Assembly (NCBI RefSeq): GCF_043555935.1
Contig: NZ_JBIGIB010000001.1
Span: forward strand, 1 to 64,000
Source of the DNA: Pelomonas baiyunensis
GTDB taxonomy: Bacteria; Pseudomonadota; Gammaproteobacteria; Burkholderiales; Burkholderiaceae_C
DNA: 64,000 bases
Direction: 5' to 3'
Shown: in pieces, positions 40,993 to 50,296 of the stretch
How the letters are laid out: each line of letters starts with the position of its first letter
Position numbering within the stretch: the stretch's first letter is position 1
The notes under the pieces: model-generated
What the model saw: only the letters and a program-made list of their open reading frames with translations
The model's database searches: none
Told to the model about the DNA's origin: nothing
Made by a program: the position numbers and the translations under genes

Positions 40993-41700
40993 TCAGTGGC
41001 TCAAGCCTTGCCCCGCCTCTTCTTCGGTCCGGCCGTCGCGGATGTGATAGATCCGCTTGAAGGTCGGGATGATCTTCTCGTCATGGGTTACCACGATGAT
41101 GGCCGTGTGGTACTGCGTGGCCATCTGGTTGAGGATGCGCACGACGGCCAAGGCCCGTTCGCTGTCCAGCGGCGCCGTGGGCTCGTCGGCCAGGATGACC
41201 GGCGGCCGGTTCGCCAGGGCGCGCGCGATAGACACGCGCTGCTGTTCACCGCCCGACAGCTCGGACGGCTGCGCCGCAGCGCGGTGCCCCACGTCCAGTG
41301 CGGCCAGCAGTTCGAGCGCACGCGCGCGCGCCTCGCCATTGGGGCGCCCGGCCAGCATCGGTAGCAAGGCGACGTTGTCGGTGACATCGAGGAAGGGGAT
41401 CAAGTAGGGTGCCTGGAACACGAAGCCGATGCTGTCGCGCCGCAGGGCGCGCAAGTCGGGGATCTTCCAGCCGTCGTCGTAGATAGCTTCGCCGCCGAGC
41501 ACCATCCGGCCACCACTTGGCTCGATGACCGCGCCCAGGCACTTCAGCAGCGTGCTCTTGCCCGAGCCGGATGGGCCGATTAGGCCCACCACCTCGCCCG
41601 GGGCCACGGTCATGTTCACGTCCTTCAAGGCGTCGACGGCCGTGTCACCCTCGCCGTAGCGCTTGCGCAGGTGTTCGATGCGGATGCCGAGTTCGCCCAC
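40993..41700 (-). CDS. ABC transporter ATP-binding protein (MacB/LolD/DevA type)
   Basis: 235 residues. Walker A GPSGSGKST, signature LSGGEQQR, Walker B VILADEPTA. Typical of ATPases that power MacB/DevC-type permeases linked to an HlyD adaptor. One base separates its start from the permease stop. The substrate of the export system is unknown. Confidence 0.9.
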   Translation of the reverse strand: MGELGIRIEHLRKRYGEGDTAVDALKDVNMTVAPGEVVGLIGPSGSGKSTLLKCLGAVIEPSGGRMVLGGEAIYDDGWKIPDLRALRRDSIGFVFQAPYLIPFLDVTDNVALLPMLAGRPNGEARARALELLAALDVGHRAAAQPSELSGGEQQRVSIARALANRPPVILADEPTAPLDSERALAVVRILNQMATQYHTAIIVVTHDEKIIPTFKRIYHIRDGRTEEEAGQGLSH

Positions 41701-41701
41701 C

Positions 41702-42928
41702 TCAGCCTCCGATCGCCGCGGCCGGGTCGACCTTCAGCGCGACCCGGATCGCCAGCGTGCTGGCCAGCGCGCAGATCATCACCACCGCCACCAGCCCGCG
41801 CACCGCGTCGCCCGGCTCCAGCAGCACGTATTTCGGGAAGATCGGCGCCCAGAAGGTCGCCGCCACCTTGCCGACGACGAAGCCGATCAGGCCCAGGCCC
41901 AGCGCCTGCTGGAGGATCATGCCGGCGATGGTGCGGTTGCGCGTGCCGATCAGCTTGAGCACCGCGATCTCGCGGATCTTGCCCAGCGTCATCGTGTAGA
42001 TGATGAAGGCGACGATGGCTGCGCTGACGATCGCCAGGATCACGAGGAACATGCCGATCTGCTTGGCCGACGTGGCGATCAGCTTGGCCACGAGAATCTC
42101 TTCCATTTGCTCGCGCGTGAAGGGTTCCAGGTGCTTCCACCGGCGCACCGGTTCGGCCACCACCTCGGCGTCGGTGCCAGACTGCACCTGCACGAGGATG
42201 GCGTTCACATTGCGGTTGTTGGCCTGCGACGCCTGGATCGCCTCCAGCAGTCCCGGCACGCCCGGGCGGTTGAGGCTCGGGTTGGCCGCGGTGCGGGCGC
42301 GCTCGTTGACAATGGCGTCGTTGTCCTTCAGGAATTGCGCTTCCTGAGCGTCTTTCAGCGGGATGAAGACCATCGGGTCGCCACCCGACGACACCATTCG
42401 CCGCGTCAGCCCGACCACCGTGTAGTCGTGGCGGCGGATGCGGATGCGTTCGCCCAGGTTGAAGCCCGTACGTACGTCGGCGACAGCCTCGTAGTGGCTG
42501 CGTGTGATCTGCCGGCCGGCCACCAAATAGCCCGGTTCGCCCGGCTGGCCGGGCTCGAAGCCAACCACCATTGCGCGCACGTCGTCATCGCCGCTGCCGG
42601 CCGGCGCCGCGCCGCTGGCCCAGGCCCGCCGCACCTGCATCGTCAGGTAGGTCACGTTGGCGGCGCGCGCCAAGCCGGGCAGTCCGAGCACACTGCGCAC
42701 TGCATCGTCGCGAAGGCTCGACGATTCGGCGTAGGGCCCCTGCGTATCCTGCTGTACCACCCAGAGGTCGGCGCCGCTGTTGTTGAGCAGCGCCCGCGCG
42801 TCGTCCACCATGCCGCGGTACACCCCCGCCATGGTCAGGGTCACGCCGATCAGCAGGCCCAGGCCGATGCCGGTCAGCACGAACTTGCTCCAGGAGTGCA
42901 GGATGTCCCTGCCGGCCAGGCTGATCAC
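41702..42928 (-). CDS. FtsX-like ABC permease (DevC/MacB type)
   Basis: 408 residues. One N-terminal membrane segment (FVLTGIGLGLLIGVTLTMAG), a large periplasmic domain and three C-terminal segments (MFLVILAIVSAAIVAFIIYT onward). This is the DevC-like layout of tripartite export systems. Overlaps the HlyD gene by 4 bp. Confidence 0.87.
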   Translation of the reverse strand: MISLAGRDILHSWSKFVLTGIGLGLLIGVTLTMAGVYRGMVDDARALLNNSGADLWVVQQDTQGPYAESSSLRDDAVRSVLGLPGLARAANVTYLTMQVRRAWASGAAPAGSGDDDVRAMVVGFEPGQPGEPGYLVAGRQITRSHYEAVADVRTGFNLGERIRIRRHDYTVVGLTRRMVSSGGDPMVFIPLKDAQEAQFLKDNDAIVNERARTAANPSLNRPGVPGLLEAIQASQANNRNVNAILVQVQSGTDAEVVAEPVRRWKHLEPFTREQMEEILVAKLIATSAKQIGMFLVILAIVSAAIVAFIIYTMTLGKIREIAVLKLIGTRNRTIAGMILQQALGLGLIGFVVGKVAATFWAPIFPKYVLLEPGDAVRGLVAVVMICALASTLAIRVALKVDPAAAIGG

Positions 42929-44115
42929 GGCTGTCGCCCCGCGAGCGCATCGACCACGGCGATGCGGCCGCGCTCGCCGATTTCCTTTTCGCTGTGGACA
43001 ACGACGGTCATGCCGGGCTTGACACCGCCAAGCACCTGGACTTGGCCGTCCAGGCTCGCCTGGCCTGTTCGCACGGGCGCGAAGCGCAAGGCGCCTGCGT
43101 CGATCACCCAGACACCGGTCTGCGCATTCCGGCGCTTGATGGCGGCATTGGGCAGCAGCACCGCCTTCGAGGTCGGCGGAAGCGACAGGGTCACCTCCGC
43201 CAGTTCGCCCACCGACAGGCCGGCGGGCACCTGGTCGAAGCCGATCTGCGCCACGCGTTCCTCGGTCACGCTGTCACTGAGGGCCTCGACACGGGCGACC
43301 TTGCCGGGGAGGGGGCGGCCCTGGCTCGAACGCAGCACGATCTGGGCAGGCAGGCCCACCGTCAGGCCACCCGAGCGCGCCTGGTCCAGGCGCACCTTGA
43401 CCCACAACGACGAGGGCTCGATCACGCGCAGCACGGCCTGTCCGGCGACAACGGTCGAGCCGGGCTCGGCATCGCGGCTGGTGACGACACCGTCGGCAGG
43501 GGCCAGCAGGCGAACGTTGGCCCGCTGCTGGCGAAGGCCGGCGCGTTCGGCGACCAGGCGCTGCTGGTCCTGCCGGGCTGCAACCAGGTTGGCTTCGGCA
43601 GCGGTGAGGAGGGCGTCGGCCGACGCCTGCTCCTGCAACCGGGCGTCGACCGCGCCGGTGCTGATGAAGTTCTGCCGGCCGAGCTCGACGTACCGGCGCG
43701 CGTTGACAGCCGCGAGTTCCCTGCGCGCCTGGGCGTCGCGGCGCTGCGCCTCGGCGGCGGCCATGGCGCTGCCCGCGCGGGCCACCGACGCGTCGAGTGC
43801 GGCGGTGCGTTCGTCCAGGTCCACCGGGTCCATTTCGGCCACCGGCTGGCCGGTTTTGACCGTGTCGCCCACATCGACGGTCACCGAACGCACCCGGCCG
43901 GCCGTGGTCGGCCCGATCAGGTAGCTGCGCCGGGCCTCGACCGTGCCGATGCCGAACAGTTGTGGGGTAATCTGGCCCTCGGCCGCCTGGACGACCGTGA
44001 CGCGGGTCGGCGCCAACGGCCCGGAGCGCATGACCACGTAGCTCATCGCTGCAACCAGCAAGATGCCGAGCCCGATCAGCGCGAGCCGGCGCGTTCCGAT
44101 CGATGAGGCATTCAT
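42925..44115 (-). CDS. HlyD/DevB-family membrane fusion protein
   Basis: 396 residues. N-terminal anchor (LALIGLGILLVAAMSYVVM), lipoyl-like half (GRVRSVTVDVGDTVKTGQPV), a long coiled-coil hairpin rich in Ala/Arg/Glu (about residues 95-190) and beta-barrel domain. It links the inner-membrane ABC complex to an outer-membrane factor. Overlaps tetR and the permease gene by 4 bp each. Confidence 0.88.
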   Translation of the reverse strand: MNASSIGTRRLALIGLGILLVAAMSYVVMRSGPLAPTRVTVVQAAEGQITPQLFGIGTVEARRSYLIGPTTAGRVRSVTVDVGDTVKTGQPVAEMDPVDLDERTAALDASVARAGSAMAAAEAQRRDAQARRELAAVNARRYVELGRQNFISTGAVDARLQEQASADALLTAAEANLVAARQDQQRLVAERAGLRQQRANVRLLAPADGVVTSRDAEPGSTVVAGQAVLRVIEPSSLWVKVRLDQARSGGLTVGLPAQIVLRSSQGRPLPGKVARVEALSDSVTEERVAQIGFDQVPAGLSVGELAEVTLSLPPTSKAVLLPNAAIKRRNAQTGVWVIDAGALRFAPVRTGQASLDGQVQVLGGVKPGMTVVVHSEKEIGERGRIAVVDALAGRQP

Positions 44116-44714
44116 CGCGCCTCCCCGAGACCGCGCCGGTAGAGGGTGAAGATGGCGTTGGCCTGCTGGCGCATGGCCGCGGGTTTGCCGGTCAGCATCG
44201 ATTGCATGACAAGACCCTGGATCAGGCCGATGAAGCTGGTGGCGGCAGCCTCGGGGTCCAGGTCCGCGCTGACCTGTCGCTGTTCGATCGATTGGGCCAG
44301 TTGGCCGAGCAGCAGCTTGCGGTAGCCCTGGAGCACGCCACGCACCTCGAGCTTGGCCGCCGAGTCGGCGGGTTGCTGGAGTTCGTGGAAGATGAACCTG
44401 GGCACGCCCGGATGCGCGATGACGAATTCGACATGCGCCCGAAACATCGCGGCCAGTGCGTCCAGAGGTGTGGCGGACTGGTCCGCCGCGGCCTGAAGGT
44501 TCTGCAGCAGCAAGGTTTCGCGCACCCAGCGCATGGCGGCCAGCCAGATGGCATCCTTGGTGGGGAAGTGCTTGAACACCGCGCCCTGCGTGACGCCGAT
44601 CGCCGCGGCGATGTCGCCAGTGGTGATCAGCGCAGGGCTCGATTCACTCGCCAGACGCAGCGCGGCCTCGACGATCTCGGCTTGGCGTTCTTCGGTGGGG
44701 AGGCGAGTCTGCAT
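44112..44714 (-). CDS. TetR-family repressor of the ABC exporter operon
   Basis: 200 residues. N-terminal TetR HTH (IVEAALRLASESSPALITTG, then IGVTQGAVFKHFPTKDAIWL) and a helical ligand-binding domain. First gene of the tetR-hlyD-permease-ATPase operon. A perfect palindrome starts 17 bp upstream of its ATG, so it most likely represses its own operon until the exported compound binds. Confidence 0.88.
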   Translation of the reverse strand: MQTRLPTEERQAEIVEAALRLASESSPALITTGDIAAAIGVTQGAVFKHFPTKDAIWLAAMRWVRETLLLQNLQAAADQSATPLDALAAMFRAHVEFVIAHPGVPRFIFHELQQPADSAAKLEVRGVLQGYRKLLLGQLAQSIEQRQVSADLDPEAAATSFIGLIQGLVMQSMLTGKPAAMRQQANAIFTLYRRGLGEAR

Positions 44715-44730
44715 GCTGGTATGCGCATTC

Positions 44731-44752
44731 GGTAAGTCATCAGATACTTACC
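44731..44752. promoter_or_regulatory. TetR-type operator palindrome
   Basis: GGTAAGT (44731-44737) and ACTTACC (44746-44752) form a perfect 7-bp inverted repeat with an 8-bp spacer, immediately upstream of the tetR start. The size and position are typical of a TetR autoregulatory operator. Confidence 0.72.
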
Positions 44753-44900
44753 ACTATACTCCGATTGCGACATACCCAACTATGTATCGAGAAATGCACG
44801 TCGATCGCCGCTGCGCGACACTGGCGGCATGCACCTGTCGGTGCGGCAGGCGGCCCCGTCTTCCCGGCCAATTCGGCCTCAATGAAACGAGAGGTCTGAT

Positions 44901-45311
44901 ATGTACGGATTCACCACCACGCTCACGGGACTGTCCTTTGACGACGCCCTGGCCAAGACCACGGCGGCACTCAAGGCCGAAGGGTTCGGCGTGCTGAGCG
45001 ACATCGATGTCCAGCGCGCTATGAAGGAGAAGCTGGGTGCCGACATGCCGCCCTATCGCATCCTGGGCGCCTGCAATCCGCCGCTGGCGCACAAGGCCTT
45101 GCAGGCCGAACCGGACATCGGTCTGCTGCTGCCTTGCAACGTGATCGTCCGCGAGGAAGTTCCCGGCCGCGTCGTGGTCGGCTTCCTGGATCCCCAGACC
45201 ATGGTCGGTCTGGTCGGCAAGCCGGGTGTGAAGACGGTCGCGGACGATGCGGAAGGCCGGCTGCGCCGAGTCTGCGAAGCCCTGGGCGGCGGATCCTCGT
45301 TGGCGGTCTAA
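44901..45311 (+). CDS. DUF302 family protein
   Basis: 136 residues. DUF302 signature: ALKAEGFGVLSDIDVQRAMK, YRILGACNPPLAHKAL, LPCNVIVREE. Small soluble protein of unknown function; related proteins occur with sulfur and metal stress genes. It is divergent from the tetR operon and has an AACGAGAGG site before its ATG. Confidence 0.87.
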   Translation: MYGFTTTLTGLSFDDALAKTTAALKAEGFGVLSDIDVQRAMKEKLGADMPPYRILGACNPPLAHKALQAEPDIGLLLPCNVIVREEVPGRVVVGFLDPQTMVGLVGKPGVKTVADDAEGRLRRVCEALGGGSSLAV

Positions 45312-45354
45312 GGCGCTCACCGCCGCTCGGATTCGATTGGAACTGTCGCGGTAA

Positions 45355-45930
45355 CCTCGGCCGGCGCAGCCCAAGGGCATCGTCATCGTCACGCCCGCGC
45401 TGGCTGACGCGAACAACGGCAATTGGCAGACGGCCCGGCGCTGGGCCGGCATGCTGCGCGGTTCATACAACGTTCGCCTGGCGTCGGACTGGCAGGGCGG
45501 CGACGAGGCGCTCATGATCGCGCTGCACGCCCGCCGTACGATGATCGTGGCGCTGACCGGCGCTGACCGGCTGATCGTCCTGGACGAACTGGGCATCCGA
45601 TCCTTGCCGCACGCCCTTCAGGCAAAGGCGCGGGCGGTCCTGCAGTCGTGCTCAGCCTGGCGGCGGCTCGACAAGACATCGAAACACCTGCGCGCGGTCA
45701 TGGTCGGCCACCTGCGCGCGGAGAAGTCGCCTGGGACGTACTTTGAAGCGGCGCGGATGCTGTCATCGCGTCCCGACATCCTGCTCGACCATGTCGGCGC
45801 GGCGTTGGATCCGCATTTGGGTCTCGAAGCTGCGGAGTTGATGCGGGCCTGCCCCCAGTACCGCTGGCTCGGCGGCCTGCCACACTCGAGTGCGCGGCGG
45901 CGCCTTCGCTCGACGCATTCGACGTCGCAG
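45355..45930 (+). pseudogene. senB: Decayed senB (selenosugar synthase, selenoneine pathway)
   Basis: Frame 45355 onward encodes IVIVTPALADANNGNWQTAR, RWAGML and ALHARR, then, after an apparent internal deletion, IVALTGADRLIVLDE, ALQAKARAVLQS, VMVGHLRAEKSPGTYFEAA, LDHVGAALDPHLG and YRWLGGLPH. These are the landmarks of the SenB-type family 4 glycosyltransferase (TIGR04348). There is no start codon in frame after the TAA at 45352, the central LTGTDLYRD region is shortened, and homology stops near 45900, so about a quarter to a third of the gene is lost. No senA or senC is nearby. Confidence 0.68.
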
Positions 45931-45934
45931 CGCC

Positions 45935-47014
45935 TCAGATCCGATTGCCGACGAACCGAAGACCGTCGAGTTCGGTTTGCGGACCGACCGCAAGTGTGCC
46001 GGCATCGGCGCCTGTGGCCCACGCCATGGCCTCACGGATGCCGGCGATGGCTTGCCGGCTCTGCACCAAGGTGTCGCCGTAGGCATGGAACTCATGCGTC
46101 ATGTGCTCCCAGACGTCCAAGCGCACGCGTGCGCCCTGCAACTGAAGGCTCCTCGCAAAGTCGCGGATCATGTCGACGAGGATCTCCTTGCCGCCCGCCT
46201 GAAGGTAGACCGGGGCCGCGTCACGGTAGCTCTGATGGATCGGGGACAGGTCGGCGTCACTGGCACCCGTGTCACCTTTCAGCCAGGCTGCGTATTGCAG
46301 CGTCTGGCAGCCCTGGACCATGTCGTACCGGTCATTGCCGAACTGGCTCTCGCCGCGCCTGCCGATGTCGGTCCACGGGCTGAGTCCGATGGCCAGCGCG
46401 GGCTGGGGAAGGCCGGCGGCACGCAGCTTCGCCAAGAGCATCAAGGCCAGGTGCCCACCCGCCGAGTCGCCACCGACGACCACGTGCTTCGGGTCGGCGC
46501 CGGCACCCAGCAGGTGCCGGTAGGCCACCAGACCATCTTCGAGTTGCGCAGGGTGGGGGTGCTCGGGTGTCAGCCGATAGTCGGGCGCGAAGATCGGCAC
46601 CTGAAGCATCTGCGCCAGCATGGCAATGAAGTGCCGAGACACCGCGCCATAGAACGCATAGCCACCACCGTGGAAGTAAAGAAGGGTCAGCGGGCTTTGG
46701 TGGCCCCGTGGGATGAACCAGTCGCCGCGCGGTTCGCCCGCGGCGCTGGGCTTCTGATCCACCTCAGGTTTATCGACAACCACCGAATACAGGCTGTCGA
46801 AGTAGGCCCGACCTTCTGCGATGTCGCGCAGTGCCAGGGCGTGGATGAACTGGCGTCGAAAGAACAGGGTTCCGATTTCGAAGCCGGCGCTCCACTGCGG
46901 CACCAGGGGCTTGCCAATGCAACGGCTGTCCAGCACGGCGACCGTGGTAGCCAGCAGGGTGGCCAGGCTGCGCAGCTGGTGGGATGGGCGTCCCTGCATG
47001 ATAGTCTTGGGCAT
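45935..47014 (-). CDS. Alpha/beta hydrolase (HSL/esterase type)
   Basis: 359 residues from the ATG at 47014 (a longer frame reaches 47104 but would overlap the divergent AraC gene). Oxyanion-hole motif YFHGGGYAFYG, nucleophile Ser in VVVGGDSAGGHLAL, Asp/His in the C-terminal part (WEHMTHEFHAYG). Hormone-sensitive-lipase group esterase acting on short acyl esters. Divergent from an AraC regulator that probably controls it. Confidence 0.85.
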   Translation of the reverse strand: MPKTIMQGRPSHQLRSLATLLATTVAVLDSRCIGKPLVPQWSAGFEIGTLFFRRQFIHALALRDIAEGRAYFDSLYSVVVDKPEVDQKPSAAGEPRGDWFIPRGHQSPLTLLYFHGGGYAFYGAVSRHFIAMLAQMLQVPIFAPDYRLTPEHPHPAQLEDGLVAYRHLLGAGADPKHVVVGGDSAGGHLALMLLAKLRAAGLPQPALAIGLSPWTDIGRRGESQFGNDRYDMVQGCQTLQYAAWLKGDTGASDADLSPIHQSYRDAAPVYLQAGGKEILVDMIRDFARSLQLQGARVRLDVWEHMTHEFHAYGDTLVQSRQAIAGIREAMAWATGADAGTLAVGPQTELDGLRFVGNRI

Positions 47015-47090
47015 CGCGGTTCGGAGAGAGAGGCATTGCCCAGTGTCCTTGGCCCCAATCAGCGGGTCTAGAACGGAGCCGACAGCACCC

Positions 47091-47987
47091 GTGACACTGC
47101 CCACCAGCGCCCGCCTGTACCTTCCGCGTCCCGCACTCGGCGCCTGCGTCTACATGGCCGTTGAACGCGACACCCGGGGCCGGTCTTTGACGGATGCGCA
47201 GCGCTTCAACCACTACCCAGCCACGCCGCTGCCCATGGTCTCCTGGATCTTCGAGGGTGAGTTGCACATGGTGGTCGAACGGCATTCGGCATCGGTGCCT
47301 CCGGTGTTGGCCCCGGCGCTGCCGCGTGTCGTGTTCTCCGGCCCGCACCGAAAGCCATCGGCCAGCTGGTCGCCCGGCCCGGTGTATGCGCTTTCCGTGG
47401 CCTTCTATCCGGAAGCCTTGTCCAGATTGCTGGGCATTGGCGTTGAGCCCTTCCTCGACAAGATCGTGCCGCTGCAGGCGGTTGCCACCGGTGCCGTGCT
47501 GGACGCGCTGCTCGACATCGCGAAGGTCGACGCCCGCGATCCGCTTCATCGCCTTGAAGCCGGATTGCTGCACCTTTGGCAGGGCATGCACGAAGGTCAA
47601 GTGCTGCCGACGTTGCGCGGCTGGGTGCAATCCATGGCGGTGCGGGCCGCCTTCTCCAGACCGGGCGCCAGCTTGCGCCGCACGCAGCGTCGATTCAAGG
47701 ATTGGACCGGCCAGAGCCATCGGGACTTGCAGTTGTATGTGCGCACAGAGCAGGCCATGGTTCGCGCTACAGCGCAGGCGCAGGCCCAGGGTGCGGCCCC
47801 AGACCTGGCTTCGGTGGCTGCTGAAGCGGGCTTTGCCGACCAGTCCCACCTGGGGCGCGAGGTGCGCAGGGTCACCGGGCTTTCCCCTGGACGTCTAGGC
47901 AAACTGATGGAAAACCACGAGGCGTTCTGGTTCTACAGGCTTCTGAGCGAGCACTTGCACAAGGCAGCTGGTCAGTCCCCCGCCTGA
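47091..47987 (+). CDS. AraC-family transcriptional regulator
   Basis: 298 residues from a GTG at 47091. N-terminal ligand domain (LPMVSWIFEGELHMV); C-terminal HTH pair: RRTQRRFKDWTGQSHRDLQ and VAAEAGFADQSHLGREVRRV with TGLSPGRLG. Divergent from the esterase gene with a 76-bp gap, suggesting control of that gene. Confidence 0.85.
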   Translation: MTLPTSARLYLPRPALGACVYMAVERDTRGRSLTDAQRFNHYPATPLPMVSWIFEGELHMVVERHSASVPPVLAPALPRVVFSGPHRKPSASWSPGPVYALSVAFYPEALSRLLGIGVEPFLDKIVPLQAVATGAVLDALLDIAKVDARDPLHRLEAGLLHLWQGMHEGQVLPTLRGWVQSMAVRAAFSRPGASLRRTQRRFKDWTGQSHRDLQLYVRTEQAMVRATAQAQAQGAAPDLASVAAEAGFADQSHLGREVRRVTGLSPGRLGKLMENHEAFWFYRLLSEHLHKAAGQSPA

Positions 47988-48768
47988 GGTGCCGTAAGCG
48001 CTTTGGCGGCTAGGCTTGGCGGTCGCCCTGCCATAAGCAGCCCGTGGAGGCCGTCCGATCCTGGCCGTCCAGCGCCGACCGAACGGTCCTCATGGAGGGC
48101 GAGTCAGTGGCGAGTCGCAGCCGTTCAATCGCCTGTCTAGTTGACATAAACATTGTCGAGGCTCGTTCCATCTGCTGTGGATGACCGCTCTTCAAGCCAC
48201 CGTACTTCAGCAATGGGTCGATCTGCGACGGTCGCCGAACCCCGAAGCCGCCACTCGGACACCGTGACCGCAGCCGGCAGCATCGAACGGCTGCTCTTGC
48301 CGTCGGACTGGTCTCCCGGAGCCTGAGTCGGGGAGCACCTGGATGACCGGTGCTGGCTCATGATTGGCCGGCCGACGGGCGCCCCGCAATGTTCGGGATC
48401 ACTGCAAAGACGCCTCCCGCCAATGAAAAAATCGTCAGGTTGCCGAACTGTGATGCCGGCGCCGCCGCGCGGCGCGGGGCGAAGTTCGCGAACCGAGCGA
48501 ACCGAGCGAAAATTGTTTCGCATCAATGACTTGCTCTTGTTGCCCGACGCGAACTAGTTTGGCTCACTTGACCTCACGAACCGGTAGGCCGTTGCTGGCC
48601 TTTCTGGCCCCTGGACCTGCCCGCGGCTGAACCTCCACTTTGAGCGTGCCCGGCGCCGTATCGATCAGATGAGTTGGCCTGCCACCGGGTCGCGCTCAGC
48701 GAATTCGTTGTCACCGTTGCAGGCTTCAGCACCGCGACCATTCACCATCATCGTCATCAAACTTACGA

Positions 48769-49029
48769 TCAAGGCGCTTTGGCCAACTGGCGGGCACGTT
48801 GGAGCTGTGTCCGCTCCGGCACACGGGAGGTTTTCCGTTCCGGAGTGTATCGCCAGCCCGGCAGCGCCTTCGCGACCGCGGCTGCCGTGGCTGGCGGAGC
48901 TTCGAGCAGCATCGTGCCAGCAATCGCACGAAGCACGGTCGCGCCATGCGAGTTCGCCGTCCTCCTCGCCGAAGCGAGCGGTACCGCGCCGATCGCGGCG
49001 GTAGCGAAGGAGAAGACGTAGCGAGCCAT
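48769..49029 (-). pseudogene. Remnant resembling a subtilase propeptide region
   Basis: An 86-codon frame from the ATG at 49029 encodes TVLRAIAGTMLLEAPPATAA, AVAKALPGWRYTPERKTS and RVPER, which resembles the inhibitor-I9-like propeptide of subtilisin-type proteases. It then stops at TGA 48769-48771 with no catalytic domain. Family assignment is from pattern only. Confidence 0.35.
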
Positions 49030-49077
49030 GGGGTGATCATCGCGCCAGACCGGTGCCTTGCATACTGGGCGGCAGCC

Positions 49078-49353
49078 CTAAATTGCTCCAGCGCGTGCAC
49101 TATCGCGTGGAATGCCGAGCACGGCCGCGTCGGCCGCCAGGCGCCGAGCCAGCACGCCGGTGTCGATCGGCGTCGCCGTCGAGGTTCCGCTCATTACCCC
49201 CCACCGATCGTCAAAAATCGTCGAAACCACGGCGACACCGGGCGCGGCCAGGGCGACCGTGACGCCGACCGCGGATCGTCCGGTGATGATCGCAGCAGTC
49301 ACTCGGGCCACCATCCCGAACGAGTCTACCCAGCCTGTTCCTAACCTTCCCAT
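49078..49353 (-). pseudogene. Remnant of a subtilisin-like serine protease (S8) catalytic end
   Basis: A frame on the minus strand encodes VTVALAAPGVAVVSTIFDDR, then WGVMSGTSTATP and TGVLA. GTSTATP matches the catalytic-Ser motif (GTSMATP) of S8 proteases, and the preceding APGV...ST segment fits. The Asp and His parts of the triad are absent, so only about 90 residues around the Ser survive. It lies upstream, in reading direction, of the propeptide-like remnant, so two tandem protease genes may have decayed here. Confidence 0.5.
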
Positions 49354-49621
49354 GGTGGCTGGAAGGTCTGTGGCGGGTGCGGCCGTTCGCGGTCAACCTG
49401 TGAACTCAAGGTAAGCGCTCTCAGGCCGACCGTCGGTGCGGCTGCCAGGGCGGGCCTGTGCGACCGCAATGCGAGGTACTGCAGACGTTGCCGGCGCGGG
49501 TAGCCACGCTGAGGGCATAACCGGCCCCGAGCGATTTCCGGGGCCAAACCTCTAAAAACGACGGCTTCACAGAGGAAACCCTCTACGGCACAGTCTCGGC
49601 ATTCCACCAGCCGAAGACACC

Positions 49622-50296
49622 ATGCCGAAGTCAGCAATCAGCTTCCGGATTCCCACCCGACTGTGGGACGCGTTCAAGGGCCAGACCGATAGCCTCTTCC
49701 TGTCTCGAGCGCCGTTCCTCGACTACATGGTCAGGCGCGAGCTCGCCAACCTGCGCGAGGAACTGAAGGGCCTCAAGCAGTCAACCCGAGCGAAGCGGCA
49801 CGTCGCCGGCGTGCTCAAGCGCCAGGACCTGACCAGCGTCAACATCGAGGTTCAGCCCGAGACGGCCGACGCTCTGCGCGAGGCGACGGCAGCCCACAAC
49901 ATGGGGCGAGATGCCTTCATGAGCCGGTTGGTCATCTTCTTGCGCAGCACCGACTCGCTCCTGCGGTATCTGGAGGTCCCGCTGACTGTGCAGCGGCGCG
50001 GAATCGGCAGTTCGCTCGAAGACATGCCCACAAGCCCGCTGGGCGCCATGGAAGCAGTCCGCGACGACCCGCTGTTCTACGTTCGCGCCCACGTCGAGGA
50101 CGTCCACGGCTGCGGCATCTACCGCGCGCCGCTGCCATCGTCGGCGGACTGGGCGGCGTGCTATCTGCCGGATGACCAAGTCCCCAACACGCCGGCCAAC
50201 CGCCGGCGCCTGAAGGAGGAGGCCGAGTTCCTGGCCATCTTCTCCGATGAACCCCAAGTCGACGCCAAGCGCACAGCGCGAAGGAGCTCCAAGTGA
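49622..50296 (+). CDS. Protein with two ribbon-helix-helix-like segments, unknown function
   Basis: 224 residues. Two segments look like RHH DNA-binding units: ISFRIPTRLWDAFKGQTDSL ... FLDYMVRRELANLREEL and, about 70 residues later, SVNIEVQPETADALREAT ... RDAFMSRLVIFLRSTD. Between them is a basic linker (KQSTRAKRHVAGVLKRQ). The C-terminal third is unlike any family I know. It may be a DNA-binding factor of a plasmid or integrated element. The downstream gene starts inside its last codons. Confidence 0.65.
   Translation: MPKSAISFRIPTRLWDAFKGQTDSLFLSRAPFLDYMVRRELANLREELKGLKQSTRAKRHVAGVLKRQDLTSVNIEVQPETADALREATAAHNMGRDAFMSRLVIFLRSTDSLLRYLEVPLTVQRRGIGSSLEDMPTSPLGAMEAVRDDPLFYVRAHVEDVHGCGIYRAPLPSSADWAACYLPDDQVPNTPANRRRLKEEAEFLAIFSDEPQVDAKRTARRSSK

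Larger units (their letters stand above)
47988..49621. other. Gene-poor stretch with decayed sequence
   Basis: More than 1.6 kb without an intact gene that I can support. It holds two subtilase-like remnants on the minus strand (listed separately) and a tandem GAACCGAGC repeat near 48487-48505. The other open frames have no start context or family match. The density of broken pieces suggests an eroded region. Confidence 0.5.

Noticed and set aside
48137..48526. 129-codon minus-strand frame in the gene-poor stretch
   Set aside because: No recognisable family or ribosome-binding site; Arg/Ser-rich composition is typical of chance frames in high-GC DNA.
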